From: Ruminiclostridium herbifermentans
GTDB lineage: Bacteria > Bacillota > Clostridia > Acetivibrionales > DSM-1351
DNA: 64,000 nt
Assembly: GCF_005473905.2 (NCBI RefSeq)
Contig: NZ_CP061336.1
Coordinates: 783,501-847,500, forward strand
Direction: 5' to 3'
Shown here piece by piece: positions 27,824-36,732 of the stretch. The translations under genes and the position numbers were made by a program. Position 1 is the stretch's first letter; each line of letters opens with the position of its first letter. The notes beneath the pieces were generated by a model. It saw only the letters and a program-made list of their open reading frames with translations, searched no databases and was not told the DNA's origin.

Positions 27824-29340
27824 AAATTTTAAAGAAGAGAGATAATTTGGAGTATGAATTTCTTCCAGCAGCATTAGAAATATCTGAAACACCTCCATCT
27901 CCTCTTGGGAAAATTATTATTTGGCTGATATTTTCAATACTCGCTATTGCAATTATTTGGGCATGTTTAGGGAAGGTTGATGAGGTAGCTGTTGCGACAG
28001 GAAAAGTCATACCTGATGGAAGACTAAAAGTTGTTCAAACATTAGAAGAAGGTGTAATAACAGCAATTCATGTAACCGAAGGACAAAGGGTTAAAGAAGG
28101 CGATGTACTGATAGAACTAGATTCTACAATGAAAAATGTAGAGGTTCAAAGTTTAGAAAAATCATTAGAGACTGCAAAACTCGAAAGAGATTTACTAAAA
28201 AAGGCTTTGCTAGGAGAAGATATAGGAAAACTTGTAGATGAAGCACTGCTTCCTGATGAGGTAAAGGATAACCTGCTTAGATTGACTCAGTTAAAGGATA
28301 CACAATATACAACTGAACAAAGATCCCTTTCATTACTGGTATTACAGTATGAAGATCAATATAATATTGAGCAATCTAATGTCAAAAAAATAGAAGAGAA
28401 CTTACAATTATTAAGAGAAAAAGAACAAAACCTAAAAGCACTTATTGAAACAGGTGGGGTTGAGGCAGCTGATTTAAAAAAGATAGAGAAAAATATAGAG
28501 ATTTTAGAAAAAGAAGAGAAGACATATAAAGAACTTTATGAAGCAGATGCAATTGCAAAAAAAGAATGGACAGACAAACTAAATGAATTAGAATTGGCAA
28601 AAAAAGATTATGAAACTCAAAAAGCAGCTGTCAGCCAAGAAAAGACTACACTTGAGTTAAATTGGAAAAATGTAAATGATCAAATTAAAATAATGGAAAA
28701 AGAACTTGGAATACAGAAAATTACAGCAGAACAAGCGAAAAGCAGGTTAGATGAGGCTAAGAATGGATTAAATAAGATTGAGACACAGAGAGGCGTTTCA
28801 TCAATGGATTTAATTGTAGAAAACGATAAAAAAATTACTGCTCTTGAAGGTGAATTAGAAAAAGCTAGAAAAAGTAAACAATATCAAACTCTGACGTCTC
28901 CAGTTGATGGAACTATTCACGGTTTAGCTTCAAATACAATAGGAGGAGTTGTGACTCCAGCAGAACCTATATTAACAATAGTTCCTGATGGTACCCCTCT
29001 AATAGTTGAAGCTACCCTTTTAAACAAGGATGTGGGATTTGTAGAAGTAAATCAAGAGACAGAAGTTAAGTTTGACACTTTCTCATTTCAGAAATATGGA
29101 ACCATAAAGGGGAAGGTTGAGTATATAAGCCCTGATTCAGTAGATGATGAAAAGCTTGGGTCAGTTTATAAAATGAAAGTTAAGCTTGAAAAAAATACTA
29201 TTAATGTAGATGGAAAGGTAAATAACATTAGTTCAGGTATGTCAGTTAGTGTAGAGATAAAGACAGGAAAACGAAGGATTATTGAGTTTTTCCTTGATCC
29301 AATAGCTAAGTATGCAAAGGACAGTATAAAGGTTAGATAA
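27817..29340 (+). CDS. HlyD-family membrane fusion protein
   Basis: Type I secretion adaptor of 507 residues. A short cytoplasmic N-terminus is followed by one membrane segment (residues about 32-52, IIIWLIFSILAIAIIW), then a biotinyl-lipoyl-like half (GKVIPDG, TLEEGVITAIHV, EGQRVKEGDVLIELDS), a long coiled-coil arm at residues about 110-345, and the second half with SPVDGTIHGL and a beta-barrel region. This order matches HlyD/PrtE proteins, which in Gram-negatives contact TolC. No outer-membrane channel gene is present here. It overlaps the exporter gene by 7 bases and is followed by a terminator, so the RTX locus ends with it. Confidence 0.92.
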   Translation: MLKILKKRDNLEYEFLPAALEISETPPSPLGKIIIWLIFSILAIAIIWACLGKVDEVAVATGKVIPDGRLKVVQTLEEGVITAIHVTEGQRVKEGDVLIELDSTMKNVEVQSLEKSLETAKLERDLLKKALLGEDIGKLVDEALLPDEVKDNLLRLTQLKDTQYTTEQRSLSLLVLQYEDQYNIEQSNVKKIEENLQLLREKEQNLKALIETGGVEAADLKKIEKNIEILEKEEKTYKELYEADAIAKKEWTDKLNELELAKKDYETQKAAVSQEKTTLELNWKNVNDQIKIMEKELGIQKITAEQAKSRLDEAKNGLNKIETQRGVSSMDLIVENDKKITALEGELEKARKSKQYQTLTSPVDGTIHGLASNTIGGVVTPAEPILTIVPDGTPLIVEATLLNKDVGFVEVNQETEVKFDTFSFQKYGTIKGKVEYISPDSVDDEKLGSVYKMKVKLEKNTINVDGKVNNISSGMSVSVEIKTGKRRIIEFFLDPIAKYAKDSIKVR

Positions 29341-29382
29341 TATCTGAAATCAGTTACATATAAAATAATTACTTAATATAGC

Positions 29383-29422
29383 AGCGGTGAGATGGTAAAT
29401 TAACACTCACCGCTTTAAAATA
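29383..29422 (+). terminator. Terminator of the RTX secretion operon
   Basis: A 9-bp perfect stem AGCGGTGAG (29383-29391) with CTCACCGCT (29406-29414) followed by TTAAAAT, about 45 bases after the adaptor gene. Confidence 0.75.
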
Positions 29423-29786
29423 CAGGAAATTGTTGAATATAGTTAAGTTTAGGTAAGCAAAAAAGAGTGAATAAAGCAGCTTGCAGTAGAGGAGAGTTAA
29501 TATAATAATGGCTGAATAGTAACCAAGCTTGAGTATCTTTTCTCAGAAGACTTTAACAATAGTAATATACTAAGTACCTATGATATAATAACTTTTTGAA
29601 GGTGTTTTTTGGCTAAATACTGGTTAGTACTGCTATGTTAATGTGTAGCTTATTATGGCAAACCAATGATTGTACCAAGTAAGCTGCATAAGTAGTACGA
29701 AAAGGATTGTGGTGTATTTATACTACAGATTTAAAAATATTGATAAGTTTATATATTTCAATTTTATATGTTTTTTGGAGGAATAA
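29423..29786. other. Intergenic region before pcrA
   Basis: About 360 AT-rich bases; presumably the pcrA promoter lies here, but no clear element, RNA or repeat was recognised. Confidence 0.4.
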
Positions 29787-32240
29787 ATGGAATTACTAAA
29801 TGGGTTAAATAAAGAACAAAAGGAAGCAGTACTTCATAATGAAGGGCCGCTTTTAATATTAGCAGGTGCCGGCTCAGGGAAAACTAGAGTTCTTACACAT
29901 AGAATTGCATACTTAATAAAGGAACAGGGAGTTTATCCATCAAGCATATTGGCTATAACATTTACAAACAAGGCAGCAAGGGAAATGAGAGAAAGAATAG
30001 ACTCACTCATTGGTGATTTGAGTAATGACATGTGGGTAGGTACCTTCCACTCTATTTGTATAAGAATATTAAGAAGAGATATAGAAAAACTCGGTTATGA
30101 CAGGAGTTTTGTTATTTATGATACAACAGATCAGCAGGTTGTAATTAAGGAATGTCTGAAAGAGTTAAATTTGAGTGATAAGAATTTTCCTCCTAAATCA
30201 GTGCTTGAAACTATTGGAAAGCAAAAGGACGAGTTAATAGATGCAGAACACTTTGAGAAGCTTTATGCCTCGGACTTTAGGATGGGCAAAATTGCCAAGG
30301 TATATAAACTATATGAGAAAAAACTCAAAAACAATAATGCTCTTGATTTTGATGATATTATAATGAATACAATAAAACTCTTTAAACAATGCCGGGAGGT
30401 TTTGGAATATTATCAGAAAAAGTTCAGATACATTCTTGTAGATGAGTATCAAGATACAAATACGGCTCAATACACACTAGTGCGCATGCTGTCTGAAGTT
30501 CATCAGAATCTTTGTGTAGTAGGTGATGATGACCAGTCAATTTACGGTTGGAGAGGTGCGAATATCCGTAATATACTTGACTTTGAGAAGGATTTCAGAA
30601 ACTGTAAGACAATAAAATTGGAGCAGAATTATCGCTCTACTCAAAACATACTGGACGCTGCAAACTTTGTTATAAGTAATAATACAGGTAGAAAGTGCAA
30701 ACGCTTATGGACAGAAAATAAAGGCGGAAACAAGATTGTTGTATGTGAAAATGACAACGAGCATGAAGAGGCAATGTACACTGCTAGAGAGATTCAAAGA
30801 TTAATAAATGAGGAAAACAGAAAATTCAAGGACTTTGCTGTTTTATACAGGATAAATGCACAATCCCGCGTACTAGAAGAAATGTTCATGCGTGAGGGCT
30901 TGCCGTATAAAATAGTAGGAGGACTGAAGTTCTATGATAGAAAGGAAATCAAAGATATAATTGCATATCTGAGATTAATACAAAATCCTGCTGATAATGT
31001 CAGCTTAAAGAGAATTATAAACGTTCCTAAAAGAGGTATTGGAGACACTACTGTTGAACATGCGGAAAATATAGCCATTGAAAATGGAGTATCTATATTT
31101 ACTATAATATCTGATGCAAGAGAATATTCTGCTTTAGGCAGAGCAGCACAAAAACTTGATGCTTTTGCAAAGATGATACTAAGACTTAGGACAATAAAGG
31201 AAACAATAAGCATTACTGAACTGCTCGATATGGTAATAAATGATACAGGTATCTTAAAAGAATATGAAGTTGAAAATACAGTTGAAGCACAGTCAAGAAT
31301 AGAAAATATAAAAGAGTTAAAATCAGTTGCTTTAGAATTTGAAAAGCAAAATGAATTAAACAGCTTAGAAGAATTTTTGGCCAATATATCATTGGTTTCC
31401 GACTTAGATAACCTTGAGGAAGAACAGGATTATGTGGTTTTGATGACAATGCATAGTGCAAAAGGACTTGAGTTTCCTGTTGTCTTTATACCTGGAATGG
31501 AAGAGGGAGTTTTCCCAGGCTACAGAGCAATAACAGAGGGACCGGAGCAATTAGAGGAAGAACGCAGACTTTGTTATGTAGGAATAACACGTGCCAGGGA
31601 AAAACTATATTTATCAAATGCACGTTTTAGAACGCTATTTGGTAACTCAAGCTATAACAGACCTTCTCGGTTTTTATCAGAGATACCAGAGAATTTAATT
31701 GAATATCCGTTCAAGCCATCAAGAAATTCCTTTGAAAGGGAAACTACCTCCTGGGGTAATACTACAACTTGGAGCAAAAACGGAAATTCTAGCTATGGAA
31801 CCTCCAGCTATTCAGGAACTTATAGCACTACACAAAAAGCTGGTACTCAAGATGCTGGCAAAGCGGAGTCTTTTAACAAAAATAAAGGTGTGTCTGGTGG
31901 GTCCCTAAAGGATTTGCTGAATTCAAACTTGGTAACTCGTGGATTTGGTGGGAATTCAGCCTCGGCTGGAAGTTCAGCAAATGGTGTTGGTAAACCTCCA
32001 ATAGACATTTGGGGTGGAAAAACTTCTAGTGGAGCACCTGCAAATAATGTAGCATCAAAAACAGTGACAGCAAAATCAGGATTTAGTACTGGCATTAAAG
32101 TTGAGCATAAAAAATTTGGAAGAGGAACTATTTCAAAAGTTACACCAGATAATGGTGACCAAATATTAGAAATACAGTTTGAAGGAGCTGGAATGAAAAG
32201 GCTTTTGGCGTCAGTGGCAAATTTGAAGGTGTTGGAATAA
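29787..32240 (+). CDS. pcrA: ATP-dependent DNA helicase PcrA/UvrD
   Basis: Superfamily 1A 3'-5' DNA helicase of 817 residues, needed for plasmid rolling-circle replication, nucleotide excision repair and removal of RecA filaments. Walker A AGAGSGKT is near residue 28, Walker B VDEYQDTN near 220, motif III GDDDQSIYGWRGA near 245, and motif VI VGITRARE near 605. The C-terminus has a Ser/Gly-rich linker and then the Tudor-like domain (VEHKKFGRGTI, about 770-817) that binds RNA polymerase in PcrA. The ATG follows TTGGAGG by 6 bases. It is monocistronic and closed by a strong two-way terminator. Confidence 0.97.
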   Translation: MELLNGLNKEQKEAVLHNEGPLLILAGAGSGKTRVLTHRIAYLIKEQGVYPSSILAITFTNKAAREMRERIDSLIGDLSNDMWVGTFHSICIRILRRDIEKLGYDRSFVIYDTTDQQVVIKECLKELNLSDKNFPPKSVLETIGKQKDELIDAEHFEKLYASDFRMGKIAKVYKLYEKKLKNNNALDFDDIIMNTIKLFKQCREVLEYYQKKFRYILVDEYQDTNTAQYTLVRMLSEVHQNLCVVGDDDQSIYGWRGANIRNILDFEKDFRNCKTIKLEQNYRSTQNILDAANFVISNNTGRKCKRLWTENKGGNKIVVCENDNEHEEAMYTAREIQRLINEENRKFKDFAVLYRINAQSRVLEEMFMREGLPYKIVGGLKFYDRKEIKDIIAYLRLIQNPADNVSLKRIINVPKRGIGDTTVEHAENIAIENGVSIFTIISDAREYSALGRAAQKLDAFAKMILRLRTIKETISITELLDMVINDTGILKEYEVENTVEAQSRIENIKELKSVALEFEKQNELNSLEEFLANISLVSDLDNLEEEQDYVVLMTMHSAKGLEFPVVFIPGMEEGVFPGYRAITEGPEQLEEERRLCYVGITRAREKLYLSNARFRTLFGNSSYNRPSRFLSEIPENLIEYPFKPSRNSFERETTSWGNTTTWSKNGNSSYGTSSYSGTYSTTQKAGTQDAGKAESFNKNKGVSGGSLKDLLNSNLVTRGFGGNSASAGSSANGVGKPPIDIWGGKTSSGAPANNVASKTVTAKSGFSTGIKVEHKKFGRGTISKVTPDNGDQILEIQFEGAGMKRLLASVANLKVLE

Positions 32241-32313
32241 AGGTTAAAGTGCTGAATTAAAAGATTTTGAAATGGTTATGTGTAAGCAAATTTTGAAAAA
32301 CTATATGAATATT

Positions 32314-32358
32314 AAAAAGTAGAAGGTGGAAAATTTAATTTTCCACCTTCTACTTTTT
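32314..32358. terminator. Bidirectional terminator between pcrA and the DASS transporter
   Basis: A nearly perfect 20-bp stem (about 32314-32333 with 32339-32358) with A-run on the left and T-run on the right serves both converging genes. Confidence 0.95.
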
Positions 32359-32418
32359 GCATTTTCACGTAATGAGGATTTATTTAGGCAGTAATTCGTA
32401 TTTTTGAAAATTGTTTAA

Positions 32419-33867
32419 CTAAAACAGGTTCCAATATGATACATGTAATACTGCTGATACCACATAGAATGCAAAGTAAGCAACTAGTGCAATTTTAAAA
32501 CCGTCACCAAAAGTAAACAATTTCTCCCCCTTATATTTAAAGGTCCAAGCAAATAGAGCTGAAGGGAGAAGTGAAGGTAATAGATTACCACCAAGTACGG
32601 TAGGAAGCCAAACTGCCAGAAGTCCCTTAGATGCTGCTATTCCTAGTTCCTGAGACCAACCTACAATAAATGGAATGATTACACCTTGTACCATATTTAC
32701 ACCGAGGAAGGCAGTACCAAAGGTACCAACTAGAGAACTTATAATATAATACCCAACTTCAGAAGCTGGTTTAAATACATTTATAATATCAGCAATTACT
32801 GCGCTGGCTCCGCTTGAATTTAAAGCAGTTGCCATAGCTGAGAATGCAGTGATAAAGAACATTACAGGCCAATTGATAGATGCTACAACTTCATCGAAGT
32901 TTTTAAATACTCCAAGCTTAGGGATTGCGAAGACACATACTGCTCCTAATGCTACCCAGCCTGTAGCAATACCATGCTTTGATTCTGTAATCCAAAGAAT
33001 GAGTACTACTATCATGATACCAAGAACCTTTTTTTCTGTGGAAGTCATGGCTCCTAGTTCATCTACTTTTGCTTTTAACACTTCTTTTGGAGCAATTATG
33101 TTTTTGTCAGGTTTAAAGAATAGCACTAAGAATACAACAGCTACGAAGCCAAATATCCAAATTATAGGTGCCGCAAGCTTAAACCATTCCATCCATTCGA
33201 TATCTACCTTTGCCATTGTAAGAGTAAGCAAGTTCAAACTGAATCCTGTCTTAACCCAAGCTCCAGCCATACCACAAAGTATGAGAAGGAAGAATGACAC
33301 CAATGCCAGTGGAGGAACTCCCTTTTTAGATTCGCTTCTTGCTGGCAAATTCCAAGCTTCTGCAACGAAAATCATAAGAGGAATAGTTATTGCGATTAAT
33401 GCTGTAGGTGATGGAACTAAAAGTATCATTACAAAAACCACCACAACACTTACAGCCATAAACTTAGGTATTGTATTTGCGCCAAGCCTATACATTATGG
33501 TGTATGCAAGCCTTTTTGCTAATCCACTTTTTACCATTGTGGCTGCTATTACAAATGCTGAAATCTGAAACCAACCAGGGCTGATTGTAAACCAGCTAAA
33601 GATTGATGGAGTAGGATATTTCAAAAGAATTAATCCTAAAATAAATATAAGACCTGTATAACCTGAATCAATTGGTCTGACGATTAGCCAGATTAGTAAC
33701 CATACAGTAAGTGCCAGTGTTGCTTGTGCAACAGGCTCAATGTTCAATGGAATCAGATATACGATGATTGCAGCTACAATTCCTATAATTGCTCCAATCC
33801 ACTGACCTTTGGACAATTTGTTTATTGGTTTTTCAGGAGCATTTTTTAATGTTTTTGCATCATTCAT
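32419..33867 (-). CDS. DASS-family carboxylate (anion) transporter
   Basis: Polytopic membrane protein of 482 residues, about 12 segments, of the divalent anion:sodium symporter family (SLC13/DASS). Features are the SPTALIAITIPLM stretch in the first half and TAFLGVNMVQGVIIPF with LPTVLGGNLLPSLLPSA in the second, where substrate and sodium sites lie in this fold. Substrates in the family are di- and tricarboxylates or sulfate. ATG 33867 is chosen because GAGGTG lies 6 bases upstream; an in-frame ATG 18 bases earlier overlaps this site. It follows the MmgE/PrpD gene by 67 bases on the same strand, which favours a carboxylate as substrate. Confidence 0.85.
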   Translation of the reverse strand: MNDAKTLKNAPEKPINKLSKGQWIGAIIGIVAAIIVYLIPLNIEPVAQATLALTVWLLIWLIVRPIDSGYTGLIFILGLILLKYPTPSIFSWFTISPGWFQISAFVIAATMVKSGLAKRLAYTIMYRLGANTIPKFMAVSVVVVFVMILLVPSPTALIAITIPLMIFVAEAWNLPARSESKKGVPPLALVSFFLLILCGMAGAWVKTGFSLNLLTLTMAKVDIEWMEWFKLAAPIIWIFGFVAVVFLVLFFKPDKNIIAPKEVLKAKVDELGAMTSTEKKVLGIMIVVLILWITESKHGIATGWVALGAVCVFAIPKLGVFKNFDEVVASINWPVMFFITAFSAMATALNSSGASAVIADIINVFKPASEVGYYIISSLVGTFGTAFLGVNMVQGVIIPFIVGWSQELGIAASKGLLAVWLPTVLGGNLLPSLLPSALFAWTFKYKGEKLFTFGDGFKIALVAYFAFYVVSAVLHVSYWNLF

Positions 33868-33934
33868 TCGATTCACCTCTTTCATTAATTATGCATTACT
33901 ATAATAGAGTGGCAAATGATAACAACTGTTAATA

Positions 33935-35323
33935 CTAGATAGTAATTAATTTCATTAGCTCTGAAATATCATCCATCTTTTCAAGTTCCCAAATGTTTTT
34001 AATAGCTTTTTCAATTTTGTTCTGAGTCAAAATTCTAGTTGCATTATGCTTAAATTTATCAATCAATGTTTGATCGGTGAGACGATATCCATCCATATTA
34101 GTTCCTTTAGAATATAAGGTTTCTTGAGTATATGTTGTGTCTCTAGCTACAACCTCAACTCTTGCATACCAACTTCTAGGATCTTTAGCTTTTTCTGCAC
34201 CTGCTCTTGGGTCACCAAGTATATTTATCTTTTTCATAAAGGCTTGGATTTTTGGGTCATTGATTACATTCATATCCTGCCAGTCTACACCAGGCTTTAT
34301 TCCGTGAACAATTGCAGCTGCTGCATAAGGGAAACTATACTGTGTGTCTATTTGAGTTGTAACTTGATGCTGATCTGGATGTGCTAAGAAAGGAAGACTA
34401 TAGGCAGTAATACTTTCTATTTCTGATGGTTTGAAATTATGTTCCTCCATCAGATCCAGCAGGCAATCGATTGAACTTTGTATAAAACGACAGCATGGAT
34501 ATAGTTTGTACTGGCAATCAGTGAATTTCCATGTCTTACCCAAATCATCTACTATCTTGCTTGGATCCCATACACTAGCACCGTAAAATACATGGAAACC
34601 ATATTGACTATCAAGTACATTTCTGCTTCCTGTGTATCCTTGTTCTGCTAATAATGCTGCAGTCACTGCTCCTTGACAATTCCATCCTGCTGGTGAATAT
34701 TTAATTATTGATTTAGGCATGGTATCTTCCCAATCTCTGCCTGTAGGCAGTGAGCATAGATACCCAGCAATTCCAAGACAATTTCCCATTTGCTCGTTAT
34801 CCAAATTTAGGAGTCTACCTACTGCAAGGCTTGCACCCAACATATGTTCATTGCTATTGCCGAATATATCTGGTGTTTTAGCATCTCCTGCTACCTTAGC
34901 TAATAGAACATTCATGGAATCATTAATTCGCCTTGCCAATTCCTGTCCAATTACGGTGGCAAGAATTACATCCTTTCCTGATGCGTGAATACTTTCAGCC
35001 ACTGCAAGTACTGAAGGAATTACAAAAGGTGTGACATGCGGTACTGCATCAAAATCTAGTGAATACATCAATTCACTGTTAACCATGGCAGCATTGGTAC
35101 ATGAAACCTTCATTGTAGAACCGATTACAGAGGATTCTGGAGTACCTCCTAGCCTTCTTGTAAGATTCATTGCCATTTTACCTTTTTCTGTAGCTGCACC
35201 GGTAAAAACCGCACCGATGGAGTCAAGCAGACTACGCTTTGCTTCATGAATAATTTCTTCGGGTAAATCTTCATAGCTGGTATTCATAGCGAATTGTAGA
35301 ACATCATCAGTTACAGGTATCAT
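33935..35323 (-). CDS. MmgE/PrpD family protein
   Basis: A 462-residue member of the MmgE/PrpD family, which includes 2-methylcitrate dehydratase, cis-aconitate decarboxylase and iminodisuccinate epimerase. All act on tri- or dicarboxylic acids without Fe-S clusters. Typical segments are the N-terminal helical domain (ILDSIGAVFTG-like LLDSIGAVFTGA, about 33-44), SLDFDAVPHVTPFVIPSVLA and KLYPCCRFIQSSIDCLLDL. No methylcitrate synthase or methylisocitrate lyase is near, so it is probably not part of a propionate pathway. The ribosome binding site AAAGGAG is 9 bases upstream. It is the first gene of a two-gene minus-strand operon with the DASS transporter. The substrate cannot be told from sequence. 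Confidence 0.88.
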   Translation of the reverse strand: MIPVTDDVLQFAMNTSYEDLPEEIIHEAKRSLLDSIGAVFTGAATEKGKMAMNLTRRLGGTPESSVIGSTMKVSCTNAAMVNSELMYSLDFDAVPHVTPFVIPSVLAVAESIHASGKDVILATVIGQELARRINDSMNVLLAKVAGDAKTPDIFGNSNEHMLGASLAVGRLLNLDNEQMGNCLGIAGYLCSLPTGRDWEDTMPKSIIKYSPAGWNCQGAVTAALLAEQGYTGSRNVLDSQYGFHVFYGASVWDPSKIVDDLGKTWKFTDCQYKLYPCCRFIQSSIDCLLDLMEEHNFKPSEIESITAYSLPFLAHPDQHQVTTQIDTQYSFPYAAAAIVHGIKPGVDWQDMNVINDPKIQAFMKKINILGDPRAGAEKAKDPRSWYARVEVVARDTTYTQETLYSKGTNMDGYRLTDQTLIDKFKHNATRILTQNKIEKAIKNIWELEKMDDISELMKLITI

Positions 35324-35533
35324 AAACTTATTCTCCTTTCAAATCGATTTCATTAAATTTGAATCGCCAAAAGGGATTCTTAGATAGAATACTACTTAAA
35401 AAAAGTATAAAGGATATGTATGCTCATTGTGAAATGCTAAAACTGTATATCTGTTATTACGGATATCATTCAACTGTCGTTAATTTCTTAACAAAATCAA
35501 TTTTAAATAATATACATACGCAACTATAAATAG

Positions 35534-35562
35534 AAAAAGCCCCTTTCAAGAATGAAAGAGGC
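35534..35562 (-). terminator. Terminator of the LysR gene
   Basis: On the minus strand GCCTCTTTC (35562-35554) pairs with GAAAGGGGC (35547-35539) and is followed by a T run. It separates the regulator from the MmgE/PrpD gene. Confidence 0.8.
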
Positions 35563-35604
35563 GTAGAACTATATAAATTAGCGCAATGTCATATTGTTGT
35601 ACGT

Positions 35605-36489
35605 TTAGTTGTCGGTAACTAGCTTACTAATGAAAAGTGGAAGACATGGGTTTGAATTATTTTTTCTCCAAGCAAATATCCTTTCCACTGAACTGCATTG
35701 TCCTGATAACTTAATGATATGCACCTTATGGCTGAATTGGTTTTTAAAATGATATGGGATAATACTGACTCCTTTACCGCATTCAACCAATGTTAGCAAT
35801 CCACTGATGGAAGTAGCCCTTTTTGCGACGCGTGGATTGAAATGGTTCTCTAAACACATTTGCAAGGCAACATCATTGACGATAGCAAAATTTTCAGGAT
35901 CAAGAAAAATAAACATCTCGTCCTCAAGTTCTTTGATATCAACGGAATCCCTTTCAGATAAAGGATGATTCCATGGAAGTGCAACAGCCTGTTCAAATTT
36001 CATATTGCTCTTCCATACTATGTCATCAATAGCTGAAATTCCAGGTGATATAGTAAATCCAATATCTATATCATATTTTTTTAATGCTGAAATCATTGAT
36101 GAACTAGTATATTCATTAATCTCAACCTCAATGCTGGGATAACTCTCAGTAAACATCTTAATGGATTTTGATAGCAAATCATTAAATTGCTCGCTTAACA
36201 TTCCGATTTTGATTCTGCCAACATTTCCTTTTTCTGCTTGTAATGCTTTGGAAAGCCCTTCATGATAATGTTCCAAAATATTCTTTGCCTCAGCGAGAAA
36301 AGCCTCACCTGCTGCAGTTAAGTATACAGAGCGTTTATTTCTAAAAAGTAAATTTACATTAAGTTCTTTTTCCATAAAGATTATGTGACGACTGAACGCA
36401 GGCTGAGTTAAATGCATATACTCAGCTGCTTTGGTAAAATTCAAGTAACGAGCTAATGCGACAAAGCATTCTAATTCATAAATAGTCAA
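35605..36489 (-). CDS. LysR-family transcriptional regulator
   Basis: A 294-residue LysR-type regulator. The N-terminal helix-turn-helix covers residues about 1-60 (FTKAAEYMHLTQPAFSRHI), and the rest is the two-lobed periplasmic-binding-protein-like effector domain. The start is TTG 36489, preceded by TGAGGTGA. It is transcribed away from the PreA-like gene with a 243-base divergent spacer, the usual place for LysR control sites, so it likely regulates one or both flanking carboxylate-type operons in response to a small acid. The spacer has TCGACA (36546-36551) and TGTCGA (36588-36593) as a widely spaced inverted pair. Confidence 0.92.
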   Translation of the reverse strand: MTIYELECFVALARYLNFTKAAEYMHLTQPAFSRHIIFMEKELNVNLLFRNKRSVYLTAAGEAFLAEAKNILEHYHEGLSKALQAEKGNVGRIKIGMLSEQFNDLLSKSIKMFTESYPSIEVEINEYTSSSMISALKKYDIDIGFTISPGISAIDDIVWKSNMKFEQAVALPWNHPLSERDSVDIKELEDEMFIFLDPENFAIVNDVALQMCLENHFNPRVAKRATSISGLLTLVECGKGVSIIPYHFKNQFSHKVHIIKLSGQCSSVERIFAWRKNNSNPCLPLFISKLVTDN

Positions 36490-36732
36490 GCAAAGTCACC
36501 TCATTATTAGTTATTATAAATTATTAATATAAGTATATCATTTTTCGACATTTTGAACAATATAAATATAAGAAATAACAAAAAATTTGTCGATTATTAC
36601 TGATGCAATATTTTTTTAATTATAAAGTAATGGTATAACAGATATCTGTTTAAAGCATTTCACATATAAAAAAACCTTGGTTATACTTTAAGCATACGAA
36701 GTATATTTCATAATTCCAAGGAGGTAGCAGAA

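Noticed and set aside
33935..35323. 2-Methylcitrate dehydratase of propionate catabolism (prpD)
   Set aside because: No prpB, prpC or related genes are near, and the family covers several other reactions.
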